Part shown: piece by piece, positions 34,381-44,395 of the stretch
Layout: the number at the start of each line of letters is the position of its first letter
How positions within the stretch are numbered: position 1 is the first letter of the stretch
Assembly (NCBI RefSeq): GCF_004342685.1
Contig: NZ_SMBZ01000004.1
Location: forward strand, 62,001-126,000
DNA: 64,000 nucleotides
Origin: Sphingobacterium alimentarium
GTDB lineage: Bacteria > Bacteroidota > Bacteroidia > Sphingobacteriales > Sphingobacteriaceae
Direction: 5' to 3'
Notes under the pieces: generated by a model
The model's input: the letters and a program-made list of their open reading frames with translations, nothing else
Databases searched by the model: none
Told to the model about the DNA's origin: nothing
Position numbers and translations under genes: made by a program

Positions 34381-36798
34381 TTACTTTTTCCATTTCAACC
34401 GCAGGCTGTTAGTTACTACGCTCACGCTACTCAATGCCATTGCTGCACCTGCAATCATCGGGTTTAATAGGAAACCGTTTATCGGATAGAGAATACCTGC
34501 CGCAATGGGAATACCTATTAAATTATAAATAAATGCCCAAAACAGATTTTGCTTAATGGTGGCTACGGTTTGTTTTGACAATTTTATTGCCTGCGGTATT
34601 TTAGTCAGGTCTGATGAAATGATGGTCATTTTGGCGACGTCCATTGCAATGTCCGAACCTTTGCCCATTGCTATACTCACATCGGCTGTTGCCAAAGCGG
34701 TACTGTCATTGATACCGTCCCCAACCATTGCCACTACTTTACCTTTACTTTGTAACTCTTTTACAAAATCGGCTTTGTGCTGTGGCAATACTTCTGCTTT
34801 GTAATGCTTAATGCCTGTTTGCTCTGCAATGGCTTTGGCAGTAGCTTCATTATCTCCGGTTAGCATATACAGGTCGATGCCCATATCCTGCATTTCTTTG
34901 ATAGCCTGTACAGATGTTTCTTTAATCTTGTCTGATATGGCTAATACGGAAAGTGCCTGTTTGCTGTCGGCAAACCAAATAACAGTTTTCGATTGTTTGC
35001 CCCATTCATCGGCTTGATTTTGTAATTGTTCCGCAATACTGATATTGTTTTCTGCCAATAGTTTTTTATTGCCTACAAAATAGGTTTCGTTATTATGATT
35101 GGCTTTTGCTCCTTTACCTGTGATACTGTCAAATTGTGTTAAAGTTGTGGTTGTTGCTCCATCTAAGTGTTTTACCACCGCTTCTGCCAATGGGTGTTCC
35201 GATTGTTTTTCGATGCTTAATAAAATGTCTTTGGTCGCATCATCATTATTCAGCCATTGAACGCCTGTTACCTCTGGTCTTCCCTCTGTAATTGTTCCTG
35301 TTTTATCTAAAATAATGGCATCAACTTTTTTCGCTAATTCCAAACTTTCGGCATCTTTTATCAAAATACCTTTTTCAGCACCTTTGCCAACGCCAACCAT
35401 TATAGCCGTAGGTGTAGCCAATCCCAAAGCACAAGGACAGGCAATAACCAATACCGTAACGGCTGCCAATAGCCCCTGAACAATTCCGTTATCGCCTCCT
35501 AAAACAAACCATAGGATAAATGTGAGAATGGCAATCCCTATCACAACCGGAACAAAGATACCAGCAATCTTATCTACCAATTTCTGTACAGGTGCTTTGC
35601 TTCCTTGTGCGTCCTGCACCATTTTGATGATATGGGCAAGCATTGTTTCTTTTCCTACTTTAACCGCTTTAAACTGGAAACTTCCTTTTTGGTTAATAGT
35701 TCCTGCAAATACTTTTTCGTTTTCGTTTTTCAATACAGGTACAGGTTCTCCGCTCAACATACTTTCATCAACGTAGGAACTACCCGAAGTTACCATACCG
35801 TCCACCGCAATTTTTTCGCCCGGCTTTACAAGAATAACATCGTCTGCATTTACTTCTTCAATAGCGGTCTGTTTTTCTGTTCCATCCGCTTGTATCACGA
35901 TGACAGTTTTCGGCTGCAACCCCATTAACTTTTTAATAGCTGAAGAGGTATTGCCTTTGGCTTTTTCTTCCAACAGTTTCCCTAACAGGATGAATGCAAT
36001 AATAACCGCCGCTGCTTCAAAATATACGTGGGCGTGTAATCCTCTTTGATGCCAAAAGTCGGCAAACAACATATTGAATACACTGAACAGATAGGCGATA
36101 CCTGTACTCAATGCTACCAATGTATCCATATTGGCTGAACGGTGTTTTGTCTGCTTCCATGCATTGATAAAAAAATCCCTGCCCAACCACAATACAACAG
36201 GTGTAGAAAATGACCACATAATTTCGTTGGCATAAGGCATATCCATAAAAAACATACCTATCACTACTACCGGAAGAGAAAGTATAACCGCCCAAATGGT
36301 TTTAGTTTTTAGTTTTTGAAATTTTTGAGTGTGGATGGCTTCTAATGTTTCCTGCTGATTGGTTTCATCTTCAATCAACAAATCGTAACCGATGGACTGA
36401 ACTGCTTTTTTCAGTTTGGCAGCATCGGTCATATTGGGAAGATACTCAACGGTAAGATTTCCCGTGGCAAAGTTTACAGAAGCGTTTACTACACCTGGTT
36501 CGTATTTAACGATGCTTTCAGCACTGCCCGCACAAGAAGCACAGGTCATACCCAAAACAGGAAAGGTGTTTTTTACAGTAGAAACGCCATAACCCAAATC
36601 TTTAATTACTTTTACCGCTTCGCCTACAACTTCTGTATTATTTACTGTAATGGCTGCCCTGCGGTTATTCAGTTCTACTTTGTGGGTTTCTATGCCTTTT
36701 ACCTGTGCCAATCCTTTTTCAACGATTAATGCACAATGCTCGCTTTCTACATCTTCCAACGGAAGATAGATGATTTCTTTATTTTTATTTGTTGCCAT
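34381..36798 (-). CDS. copA: Cu(I)-exporting P1B-type ATPase CopA
   Basis: An 805-residue heavy-metal P-type ATPase. The first N-terminal HMA domain is degenerate (SEHCALIVEKGL) and the second intact (GMTCASCAGSAE). The transmembrane metal site is CPCALGLATPTA, the phosphorylation motif DKTGTITEG, the actuator SGEPVPV, and the hinge MVGDGINDSTALATAD. CPC plus two HMA domains is typical of Cu+ export (P1B-1). It sits in the cytoplasmic membrane and pumps copper to the periplasm, where the oxidase and DUF3347 proteins act. The regulator gene lies just upstream. Confidence 0.95.
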   Translation of the reverse strand: MATNKNKEIIYLPLEDVESEHCALIVEKGLAQVKGIETHKVELNNRRAAITVNNTEVVGEAVKVIKDLGYGVSTVKNTFPVLGMTCASCAGSAESIVKYEPGVVNASVNFATGNLTVEYLPNMTDAAKLKKAVQSIGYDLLIEDETNQQETLEAIHTQKFQKLKTKTIWAVILSLPVVVIGMFFMDMPYANEIMWSFSTPVVLWLGRDFFINAWKQTKHRSANMDTLVALSTGIAYLFSVFNMLFADFWHQRGLHAHVYFEAAAVIIAFILLGKLLEEKAKGNTSSAIKKLMGLQPKTVIVIQADGTEKQTAIEEVNADDVILVKPGEKIAVDGMVTSGSSYVDESMLSGEPVPVLKNENEKVFAGTINQKGSFQFKAVKVGKETMLAHIIKMVQDAQGSKAPVQKLVDKIAGIFVPVVIGIAILTFILWFVLGGDNGIVQGLLAAVTVLVIACPCALGLATPTAIMVGVGKGAEKGILIKDAESLELAKKVDAIILDKTGTITEGRPEVTGVQWLNNDDATKDILLSIEKQSEHPLAEAVVKHLDGATTTTLTQFDSITGKGAKANHNNETYFVGNKKLLAENNISIAEQLQNQADEWGKQSKTVIWFADSKQALSVLAISDKIKETSVQAIKEMQDMGIDLYMLTGDNEATAKAIAEQTGIKHYKAEVLPQHKADFVKELQSKGKVVAMVGDGINDSTALATADVSIAMGKGSDIAMDVAKMTIISSDLTKIPQAIKLSKQTVATIKQNLFWAFIYNLIGIPIAAGILYPINGFLLNPMIAGAAMALSSVSVVTNSLRLKWKK

Positions 36799-36819
36799 TT
36801 TCGCTTGCTTTAATTAACA

Positions 36820-36888
36820 ATACAAAATTTGCGATAATATGGATGGGAATTATTGTGGAATTATGGAATGGATTTGTAAGATTTACTT
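36820..36888 (-). promoter_or_regulatory. Copper promoter block, copy B (before copA)
   Basis: On the minus strand this region reads AGTAAATCTTACAAATCC, then AATTCCACAATAAT, and ends GCAAATTTTGTAT. It parallels copy A at 34309-34378. ATTCC recurs three times at roughly 8-10-bp spacing. It overlaps the 3' end of the AraC-type gene by two bases. Confidence 0.55.
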
Positions 36889-37450
36889 AGACCTTATCCA
36901 AAGGTTTTCTTTTATCATCCCGTATTTGCTTGAAATAGCTCGGTGTCAGTCCTGTTACTTTTTTGAATTGGTTGCTTAAATAAGCTACACTCGAATAGTT
37001 CAGACGAAAAGCAATTTCACTCAAAGACAGTTCATCATATACCAATAGCTCTTTTACCTTTTCTATTTTTTGGGCTATAAAGTATTTTTCAATGGTAGTA
37101 CCCTCTATCTCCGAAAACAGGTTGGATAAATAATTATAATCGTGGTGTAATTGACTGCTTAACACATCTGAAAGATTGGTTTTGGCATCGTTGTTTTGAT
37201 GATGAACCAACTCAATAATTATATTCTTTATTTTTTCGATAATTCTACTTTTCTTATCATCAATGAGTTCAAACCCTAATAAAACTAAGGCTTTATCCAA
37301 TTTATTTTTTTCTTCGGCTGTAGGTTCTTTGCTAAGTACTACTTCTCCAAGTTTTATGTTCTTTACGTTTAAACCCAACTTGTCCAATTCATTTTGTACC
37401 ACCATAATACAGCGGTTGCAAACCATATTTTTTATAAAGAGTATATTCAT
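36887..37450 (-). CDS. AraC-type regulator with N-terminal HMA-like Cys motif
   Basis: A 187-residue protein in two parts. Residues 1-60 form an HMA-like beta-alpha-beta module with a metal-binding-type loop NMVCNRCIMVV (Cys 11 and 14). Residues about 85-180 are an AraC DNA-binding domain (LSLSEIAFRLNYSSVAYLSNQFKKVTGLTPSYFKQIR). The fusion suggests a cytoplasmic metal sensor that controls the adjacent copper or zinc ATPase genes. It lies between the Zn/Cd-type ATPase and copA, transcribed in the same direction. Confidence 0.85.
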   Translation of the reverse strand: MNILFIKNMVCNRCIMVVQNELDKLGLNVKNIKLGEVVLSKEPTAEEKNKLDKALVLLGFELIDDKKSRIIEKIKNIIIELVHHQNNDAKTNLSDVLSSQLHHDYNYLSNLFSEIEGTTIEKYFIAQKIEKVKELLVYDELSLSEIAFRLNYSSVAYLSNQFKKVTGLTPSYFKQIRDDKRKPLDKV

Positions 37451-37520
37451 TCCTTACTCACATTTATATTCATATCAAACTAATGCACAAATTTACGATT
37501 TAAGTTGAACTGAACGTTGT

Positions 37521-39551
37521 TTAAAACTTCATTCGTTGTATTCTTACTGCATTCAATATAGCCAATAATGCCACACCTACATCAGCAAATACGGCTTCCC
37601 ACATTGTGGCTAATCCACCTGCACCAAGTATCAATACAATGGCTTTCACTCCAAATGCTAAAGCGATATTTTGCCAAACTATTTTCTTTGTCTGTTTACC
37701 GATATTGATTGCCATTGGTATTTTACTCGGCTTATCGTCTTGTATTACTACATCGGCGGTTTCAATAGTAGCATCGCTTCCCAAACCACCCATTGCAATA
37801 CCCACATCACTTAATGCTACAACAGGTGCATCATTCACACCGTCCCCGACAAAGGCAACGCTTTCATTTTTGGCTTTTATCTCTTTGACTTTGTTTACTT
37901 TGTCTTCGGGTAATAAATCGCCAAACGCATTATTGATACCCAATTTTTCTGCAACAAATTTTACTACCGTAGCTTTATCGCCACTCAACATTGTAGTTTT
38001 TACATTGAGTGATTTTAGTTTTTCAATCGTAATTTGGGCATCTTCTTTTATGGTGTCTGCAATAGTGATATAGCCTACAAATTTTTTATCATAAGCCACT
38101 GCAATTACGGTGTAAACAATACTATTCGGGTCAATGCCGTAAGCGATAGAAAATTTATTCATCAGCTTAAAATTTCCTACCAAGAGTTCTTTTCCGTTTA
38201 CACTGGCTTTTAATCCGTGTCCTGCTATTTCTTCTACATTTTGCAATGGGATATTATGGTTTACAGCACCAACATATTCTTGAATGGCAGTTGCTACGGG
38301 GTGCGTGCTGTGGCTTTCCAAAGCGTTGACCATTTGCAGAGTTTCAGCCTGATTAAATGCTGCATCAAAAACAACTTCTTGCACTTTAAAAACACCCTCT
38401 GTCATTGTACCTGTCTTGTCCATTACCACGTTTTGGATATTGGCAAGTGCATCTAAAAAATTGCCTCCTTTAAACAGTATTCCGTTTTTGCTCGCTGCAC
38501 CAATTCCACCAAAATAGCCTAACGGAATACTTATCACTAATGCACAAGGACACGATATAACCAAAAATACCAATGCCCTGTACAACCAATCCGAAAACTG
38601 ATAATCGGCAACGAAAAAGTAAGGCAGTACACAAATGGCAACGGCTAACAGCACTACGATAGGTGTATAAATTTTTGCAAACTTCCTGATGAATAACTCT
38701 GTGGGTGCTTTTTGAGAAGTGGCATTTTGTACCAATTCTAAAATCTTGCTCAACTTACTATCTGTATATGCTGTGGTCACTCTTACCTGTGAAACGGTGT
38801 TCAGGTTTATCATTCCTGCTAATACGGTTTCTCCTTTTGATTTAGTATCTGGTTTGCTCTCTCCTGTGAGTGCAGATGTGTTGAAAGATGCTTTTTCGGA
38901 TAATAATTCTCCGTCCAATCCTAATTTTTCGCCCGACTTTAATTGTATAATCTCGCCAATAGCAACCGTTTCCGCTTTTACAACTTTTGGCTGATTATCT
39001 TGTAAAATTGTAACTTCATCAGGTCGTTGGTCAAGCAAAGATTTGATGTTTGTTTTAGCTCTCTTTACTGCCAATGTTTGAAAGACTTCGCCAACGGTAT
39101 AAAACAGCATTACCGCAACACCCTCTGGATATTCGCCAATGGTAAAAGCCCCGATTGTAGCAATACTCATCAATAAAAATTCTGAAAATATCTCTCCTTT
39201 ACCGATGCTTTCAAACGCTTCTTTTATTACAGGTAAACCAACAGGCATATAGGCTACGGCATACCAAACAATCCTTATCCAACCTGTAAACCATTCGGGT
39301 TTCAGGACATTATCAAAGTAAATGGCTATGAGTAACAGCATTAATGAAATAATGCTTGGCAAAAACATTTTAATAGTGCTGTTTTTACTAATTTCCCTGC
39401 TGTGTTTGATGGTGTTATCCTTTTTTTCAACTGAACAACAGGTATCATCTATCATCTCTTTTGCACCTGCATTGGTGTATATTTTTTCTTCTTGTGTACA
39501 ACAAAGCTGTTTACCGTCTTTGTCGTATATATGTTTATGTTCCATTGTCAA
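37521..39551 (-). CDS. Zn/Cd/Pb-type P1B ATPase (ZntA/CadA-like)
   Basis: A 676-residue heavy-metal P-type ATPase without an HMA domain. It has a short N-terminal tail with His and paired Cys (MEHKHIYDKDGKQLCC, DDTCCSVEKK). The membrane metal site is CPCALVISIPLGYFGG, the phosphorylation site DKTGTMTEG, the actuator TGESKPD, and the hinge GDGVNDAPVVALSDVGIAMGGLGSDATIETADV. These sequence features fit P1B-2 divalent-metal exporters rather than Cu pumps. It follows the TonB receptor gene and precedes the AraC regulator. Confidence 0.92.
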   Translation of the reverse strand: MTMEHKHIYDKDGKQLCCTQEEKIYTNAGAKEMIDDTCCSVEKKDNTIKHSREISKNSTIKMFLPSIISLMLLLIAIYFDNVLKPEWFTGWIRIVWYAVAYMPVGLPVIKEAFESIGKGEIFSEFLLMSIATIGAFTIGEYPEGVAVMLFYTVGEVFQTLAVKRAKTNIKSLLDQRPDEVTILQDNQPKVVKAETVAIGEIIQLKSGEKLGLDGELLSEKASFNTSALTGESKPDTKSKGETVLAGMINLNTVSQVRVTTAYTDSKLSKILELVQNATSQKAPTELFIRKFAKIYTPIVVLLAVAICVLPYFFVADYQFSDWLYRALVFLVISCPCALVISIPLGYFGGIGAASKNGILFKGGNFLDALANIQNVVMDKTGTMTEGVFKVQEVVFDAAFNQAETLQMVNALESHSTHPVATAIQEYVGAVNHNIPLQNVEEIAGHGLKASVNGKELLVGNFKLMNKFSIAYGIDPNSIVYTVIAVAYDKKFVGYITIADTIKEDAQITIEKLKSLNVKTTMLSGDKATVVKFVAEKLGINNAFGDLLPEDKVNKVKEIKAKNESVAFVGDGVNDAPVVALSDVGIAMGGLGSDATIETADVVIQDDKPSKIPMAINIGKQTKKIVWQNIALAFGVKAIVLILGAGGLATMWEAVFADVGVALLAILNAVRIQRMKF

Positions 39552-39579
39552 GTTTATTTAATGATTATTTTCACTTGTT

Positions 39580-41751
39580 TTATAGTCTAAATTTTATTCC
39601 TCCGTTAATTACAAATCCGTCTAATGGTGCATAGATGTCTTTAAAAACAGGATTGGTTATCGTTCCTGTATAAATGTTGTCAAAACGTGTCTGTCTTGTA
39701 TCAAAGAAATTTTCAAAGTTGATATACAAAGAAAACCTTTCCCAAATCTTTTCAGCCATAAAGCCACACATCCAATACTCTTTTCCTATTGTTCCGTCAT
39801 TCAGCTTTTGCGGACTGAAATAATAGGCTTCCAAGCCAATCTTCCATTTATCTTCTATTTCATACATCAATACAGAATTAACACGGTGTTTTGGGGTTAA
39901 TGGATTTTCGGTGTTTGTTCCATTTTCAATCAATCGGGTATCGGTAAAGGTATAGCCCAAAAACAGTTTCAAATCGTCATAGCCGATTTTGATATTGGTT
40001 TCCGTTCCTTTGGTATGAATGTAGCCCGATGAGTTGATGAACTGATAAACGTTTGCAGATGTATTTTGAAGCAACAAAGGATTATCCAAATAGGTGTAAA
40101 AGAATAAATGGTTTATGCTAAAAGTCCAATCATCGCCCATATTAATGCGGTAGTTGATGTCTGCATTTGCTCCGTAGCTTCTTTCTAATTTATTGGTGTT
40201 ATCATCAATAGGCATTACGTTTTGGTACTGTATGCGTTCGCTTTCTTCGGTAAAAATGGTTGGTGTTTTGTAGCCAAACCCACCCCCGACACGTGAAGTC
40301 AATCCGTTTGCAATCTGAAATAATGCCGATACTCTTGGCAAAAAAACAGCTCCGTAATCTATCACGTAATCCGTTCTTAAACCTGTTTCTAATTGTAGCC
40401 AATCCGTAGCCCTAAAAGAGTTTTGAACGAAAGCCCCGAATGTGGTTTGGTTGTAATCCCTCAACGGAAATACGGTAATCTGTTTTTCTATAAAATTGTC
40501 CGTCCAAATATTAACGCCTGTTACCCATTCTGATTTTTCTTTGATGTGGGTATAGCTTGCTTCCGTAAAAGTGGCTGTTTGCATTCCCTCAAACTCGTAA
40601 TCGGGAATAGCTGTATTGCGGTTAAAATAACTTACGCTGTTTTTGATTTGTACAAAACTGTTTTCGTTTACCGTATGGTCAAAAACAAATTGGGTGGAAT
40701 AACGCTGTGTTTTGTTTTCTTCAAAATATTGATGGGTGTTATCCCCTTTGCCTTTGATGTAGAGCATATCGCCACCCAAACGGTTTTCAATGGTGGTATT
40801 GATACCAAAGTTCATTTTTGTTTTATCATTGAAGTAAACAAATAATTTAGGGTTAAGTACATACCTTTCAAATTGGGGAATGGCAGAAAGCCCGATTTGT
40901 GCAGGGTCGTAAGCTCCGTTGCGATTGTGCGAAGCAAATATTGTCGTTCCGATTTTCTTAAACTTCTGTCCGTAAAAGCCGCTGATGTCTAAACCTCTGC
41001 CCGATGTTCCGTTTAAGTGAAAGCGTAAATCCCTTTCTTCCGTTGGTGTTTTGGAAATCAGATTGACCAGACCTGCTATTGCTCCACCACCATACAGCGT
41101 GGAAGTTGAACCTTTGATAACTTCCACCTGCTTTAAGTCAAGGGGTGGGATTTGCAACAAACCTAACCCACTTGAAGCACCCGAATAAATCGGGAAACCG
41201 TCTTTTAAGATTTGCGTATATCGTCCGTCAAGCCCCTGAATACGAATACTTGCATTGGCACTTGTGGGCGATGTGGTTTGTACGTGGATGCCTGTGCTTT
41301 CTGCCAAAAGCATACGAATATCCCCTGCTTTCATATTGCCTTTTTCGTCTAACTCCTCACTTCCTATAAACTCAATGCGTGTAGGGATATTTTGGATAGT
41401 TCTTGTACTTCTTGTTGATGAAATAACGATTTCTTCCAAATCTTCCGATTGTTCAGAAAGTAGGATTTCAATCGGAGCTGTATCTTCTAACGGAAAATTA
41501 AAGCTGTCGGTACGTTGGGCAAAACCAATATAACTAAATTGAATTTCCTGCAAACCATTTGGAATACCTGTTAATATGATTTGTCCGTTTTCGTCTGAAG
41601 TTGTTGCGATTGTAGTTCCTGTAACCTGTGCGGTTACGCCCATTAAAAGCTCTTTTTTTTCACTGTCTTTTATTACAGCTTTGAACGTATTTTGTGCATA
41701 TACACAAAGGTTGAATGTCATAAATAATGACACAATGAATATTTTTTTCAT
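39580..41751 (-). CDS. TonB-dependent receptor of the metal island
   Basis: About 723 residues from ATG 41751 (KKIFIVSLFMTFNLCVYAQ signal peptide); the upstream in-frame Met at 41802 gives an unnatural extension. It has a carboxypeptidase-regulatory-like domain (FKAVIKDSEKKELLMGVTAQV to TDSFNF), a plug (IVISSTRSTRTIQNIPTRIEFIG to GGGAIAGLVNLISKTP) and a 22-strand type barrel ending FKDIYAPLDGFVINGGIKFRL. It is an outer-membrane receptor. In such islands it may take up or expel metal complexes, but the substrate is unknown. The Zn-type ATPase gene follows 28 bases downstream. Confidence 0.9.
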   Translation of the reverse strand: MKKIFIVSLFMTFNLCVYAQNTFKAVIKDSEKKELLMGVTAQVTGTTIATTSDENGQIILTGIPNGLQEIQFSYIGFAQRTDSFNFPLEDTAPIEILLSEQSEDLEEIVISSTRSTRTIQNIPTRIEFIGSEELDEKGNMKAGDIRMLLAESTGIHVQTTSPTSANASIRIQGLDGRYTQILKDGFPIYSGASSGLGLLQIPPLDLKQVEVIKGSTSTLYGGGAIAGLVNLISKTPTEERDLRFHLNGTSGRGLDISGFYGQKFKKIGTTIFASHNRNGAYDPAQIGLSAIPQFERYVLNPKLFVYFNDKTKMNFGINTTIENRLGGDMLYIKGKGDNTHQYFEENKTQRYSTQFVFDHTVNENSFVQIKNSVSYFNRNTAIPDYEFEGMQTATFTEASYTHIKEKSEWVTGVNIWTDNFIEKQITVFPLRDYNQTTFGAFVQNSFRATDWLQLETGLRTDYVIDYGAVFLPRVSALFQIANGLTSRVGGGFGYKTPTIFTEESERIQYQNVMPIDDNTNKLERSYGANADINYRINMGDDWTFSINHLFFYTYLDNPLLLQNTSANVYQFINSSGYIHTKGTETNIKIGYDDLKLFLGYTFTDTRLIENGTNTENPLTPKHRVNSVLMYEIEDKWKIGLEAYYFSPQKLNDGTIGKEYWMCGFMAEKIWERFSLYINFENFFDTRQTRFDNIYTGTITNPVFKDIYAPLDGFVINGGIKFRL

Positions 41752-41788
41752 TGAAAAAATAATGCTTAATATGAATAAATGAATGATA

Positions 41789-41832
41789 GCGGTGCTATGC
41801 ACCGCAGGTAATAAACTGTGCTGAAAGCACTA
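41789..41832 (-). terminator. Two hairpins between the DUF6660-like gene and the receptor
   Basis: GCGGTGC-TAT-GCACCGC (41789-41805) and GTGCT-GAA-AGCAC (41820-41832) are perfect small stems just after the stop at 41837. They may end or attenuate transcription before the receptor gene. Confidence 0.4.
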
Positions 41833-41836
41833 CATA

Positions 41837-42148
41837 TTAAACAAGCTGTGGGGGATGCCAAACGGAAAAGGGAAAATCAGAAACAGGCGGTGTTGGCATT
41901 GTCCCTAATTTTCTTTGCGGTTCTTTTACTGAATGTGTAGCCGAAAAATGAAAAGTAGTTAAAACAAATCCTGTACAGGTGTTACAGCTAAAAAATGGCG
42001 AACAACAAACTTTATTGCAATCTTGGTCTTCCTGTCCGTTTTGTCTTTGCTCGGTTGTCTGCTCCTGCATACATTTATCTTCAATAAAAGTCGGTACTGC
42101 TGATAACAGCATTACATAGACGGCTAATATTAAAGATATAAATTTCAT
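41837..42148 (-). CDS. Small Cys-rich exported protein (DUF6660-like)
   Basis: A 103-residue protein. MKFISLILAVYVMLLSAVPTF is a signal peptide or anchor, followed by a Gln/Glu linker, DCNKVCCSPFFSCNTCTGF (five Cys in about 15 residues) and a tail ending PFSVWHPPQLV. Similar small proteins accompany TonB-receptor metal clusters in Bacteroidota; I believe this matches DUF6660 but cannot check. It probably binds metal outside the cytoplasm. The ars operon ends upstream at 42213. Confidence 0.6.
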   Translation of the reverse strand: MKFISLILAVYVMLLSAVPTFIEDKCMQEQTTEQRQNGQEDQDCNKVCCSPFFSCNTCTGFVLTTFHFSATHSVKEPQRKLGTMPTPPVSDFPFSVWHPPQLV

Positions 42149-42212
42149 TTTGCTAAGATATTAAAAATTAGTTTTCAAATATCTATTCGTGATTTATGCC
42201 TTATAAGTATTT

Positions 42213-43244
42213 TTATTTATAATATTTCTTCTTCAACCACAAGCTTGCCCTGACCAATAATATGAGTACCGGAACTTCCACCAGTGGGCCGATAACTCCC
42301 ACAAATGCCTGTGGCGAATGAATACCGAAAACCGCTATTGCTACTGCTATTGCCAATTCAAAATTGTTTCCTGTGGCTGTAAATGCGATTGATGCGTTTT
42401 TGTCGTAAGGAACTTTAAGGGATTTATTGATAAAGAAGCTCACAAAAAACATCAGTATAAAATAGATGATTAAGGGTATAGCCACTTTTACTACATCCAT
42501 TGGCAACTCCAATATTTTATCTCCTTTCAGACTGAACATTAATACTATCGTAAACAGTAAAGCATATAATGTAATGGGCGATATTCGGGGTACAAATTTC
42601 CGGTTATACCATTCTATACCTTTTGATTTTACAAGGAAGTAACGGCTTAAAAAACCTGCCAAGAATGGAATACCTAAATATATCAATACGCTTTCGGTAA
42701 CATCTTTCATTGATACGCTTACATTGAAATTGGCTAACCCTAATTTTGCGGGTAATACATTGATGAATAACCAAACTAAAAAGCTATAAGTAAATATCTG
42801 GAAGATGCTGTTTAATGCAACTAACATAGCGGTATATTCTCTGTTTGCTTTTGCTAAGTCACTCCAAACGATTACCATTGCAATACATCTTGCTAAACCA
42901 ATAAGAATTAAGCCTGTCATATAATCGGGTTCGTTCCGTAAAAACAAAACGGCTAATCCGAACATCAGCACTGTACCGACACCCCAATTCAGCAATAAGG
43001 ATATACCGATTACTTTTTTATCCTTAAATGCCATAGGTAATAATGAATAATCAACCTTTGCCAATGGCGGGTACATCATCAATATTAAACCTATTGCCAA
43101 CGGAATATTTGTAGTGCCTACGGATAGGGTATTTGTAATTTTTGATATTCCCGGAAAAATATATCCCAACCCTATACCCATTGCCATTGCAAGGAATATC
43201 CATAAGGTTAGGTAACGGTCAAGAAATTTTAGTTTTGGTTGCAT
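42213..43244 (-). CDS. acr3: Arsenite efflux transporter ACR3
   Basis: A 343-residue ACR3-family carrier with about ten membrane segments. [25 protein letters not shown] is the usual N terminus. The conserved Cys lies in [18 protein letters not shown] (helix 4), and [14 protein letters not shown] is the family's later signature. It exports As(III) across the cytoplasmic membrane using the proton gradient. It follows arsC by three bases in a coupled ars operon. Confidence 0.93.
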   Translation of the reverse strand: MQPKLKFLDRYLTLWIFLAMAMGIGLGYIFPGISKITNTLSVGTTNIPLAIGLILMMYPPLAKVDYSLLPMAFKDKKVIGISLLLNWGVGTVLMFGLAVLFLRNEPDYMTGLILIGLARCIAMVIVWSDLAKANREYTAMLVALNSIFQIFTYSFLVWLFINVLPAKLGLANFNVSVSMKDVTESVLIYLGIPFLAGFLSRYFLVKSKGIEWYNRKFVPRISPITLYALLFTIVLMFSLKGDKILELPMDVVKVAIPLIIYFILMFFVSFFINKSLKVPYDKNASIAFTATGNNFELAIAVAIAVFGIHSPQAFVGVIGPLVEVPVLILLVRASLWLKKKYYK

Positions 43245-43247
43245 CGG

Positions 43248-43862
43248 CTAATTTTTTATCATTGAAAAAACATAGAACATTTCCGTTGCTATCTGCAAAC
43301 TTCTTTCTGCATATACCTCCGATTGCTCCGAAGTATTGTCCGAAATTTTAGGGTCTTCAAATGTGATAGGTATTCTTTTTTCAGCACCTGCAATAAAAGG
43401 GCATCCGCCATCTGCCTGTGAACAGGTCATAATAGCTGCAAATGCTGATACAGGATTGAACGGGCTATCGTACTTTTTTGAAAAACCGATTACAGGTAAA
43501 GCATTATCACTGTACTTTATAGCATAAACAGGGTTGTCTGTTTCCGCAATTTTGAAGATGTTAAAACCCTGATTGGTCAATGTTTCCGCAACTTTTGGAA
43601 ATAGTGCGGTTTCTTCTGTACCGCCTGAATAGCAATATACATTCGGGATATTGAAGTATGCACTTGCTACCTGTGCCCAAACCTGCGATAAATGGCTTCT
43701 TCGGGAATTGTGGGTACAAATAAAATTGATATTTATTTCCTGTCTATTGATTACTTTGTGCTGTACAAAATCTATCAGTGGTTGTAATGTGCTTTTACGT
43801 TCCTCAGTGATATTTTGAAAAGTAGTAACATTGTTTATTGTTTCAACTAAATTCTTATACAT
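43248..43862 (-). CDS. arsC: Arsenate reductase, low-molecular-weight phosphatase type
   Basis: About 204 residues from ATG 43862 (MYKNLVETINNVTTFQN); the longer reading to 43913 would overlap the DUF6428 gene. Active-site loop FICTHNSRRSHLSQVWA has the C-x5-R(R)S P-loop of the LMW-PTP/ArsC fold. It reduces As(V) to As(III) for export by ACR3. A second Cys pair later (MTCSQADGGCPF) could act in the thiol relay, as in thioredoxin-coupled ArsC. It lies between DUF6428 and acr3. Confidence 0.9.
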   Translation of the reverse strand: MYKNLVETINNVTTFQNITEERKSTLQPLIDFVQHKVINRQEININFICTHNSRRSHLSQVWAQVASAYFNIPNVYCYSGGTEETALFPKVAETLTNQGFNIFKIAETDNPVYAIKYSDNALPVIGFSKKYDSPFNPVSAFAAIMTCSQADGGCPFIAGAEKRIPITFEDPKISDNTSEQSEVYAERSLQIATEMFYVFSMIKN

Positions 43863-43881
43863 TTTGATTGATTTATAGGGT

Positions 43882-44343
43882 TTAACAACATCCTGAATTA
43901 GGTGTACACGCATTATTCAACGCCGATAATTTTATTTTTTGTTTTTCAGCAGGAATGCCACAGGCATCATTTGCCAAGCAAGCCGTTGTTTTACTTTTTA
44001 GTACGAATGTTTTTCCGTTGAAATCCAAATCATATTTTCCGATAGTATCACTTTGGTATTCTACTTCGATTTCAGCATCTTCAATACCTAATTTTTCTTC
44101 GGATAATTTGATGATATTTAATAGTTTGGTTGGCTTTAGTCTGTGTTCAAAATCGTTAGCATTCCATAATTGGAAATTGACAACTTTTTCATTTCTGATG
44201 GTTCCGCCACAATCAATAAAATTTTTATTGATTTGTCCCACTTCGGTAACGTGGAAATGTTCCGGTACAAATGTTCCGTTCTCTAATTGAAATTCAACAT
44301 TCTCTAATATTGGTAGGATTTCTTTAATTTCTGATAGTTTCAT
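43882..44343 (-). CDS. DUF6428-like protein of the ars operon
   Basis: About 153 residues from ATG 44343 (MKLSEIKEILPIL). No membrane segment. The fold is mixed alpha/beta, with FHVTEVGQINKNFIDCGGTIRNE in the middle, and the C-terminal end carries Cys motifs (ACLANDACGIP and a CTPNSGCC tail). Such proteins recur in Bacteroidota ars operons and could bind As(III) through the Cys, but no function is established. It is between the membrane protein and arsC. Confidence 0.75.
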   Translation of the reverse strand: MKLSEIKEILPILENVEFQLENGTFVPEHFHVTEVGQINKNFIDCGGTIRNEKVVNFQLWNANDFEHRLKPTKLLNIIKLSEEKLGIEDAEIEVEYQSDTIGKYDLDFNGKTFVLKSKTTACLANDACGIPAEKQKIKLSALNNACTPNSGCC

Positions 44344-44395
44344 TGTTTTTGTATTATTGTTATATAGTAATATTGCGATTATTATAAGCAAATTT

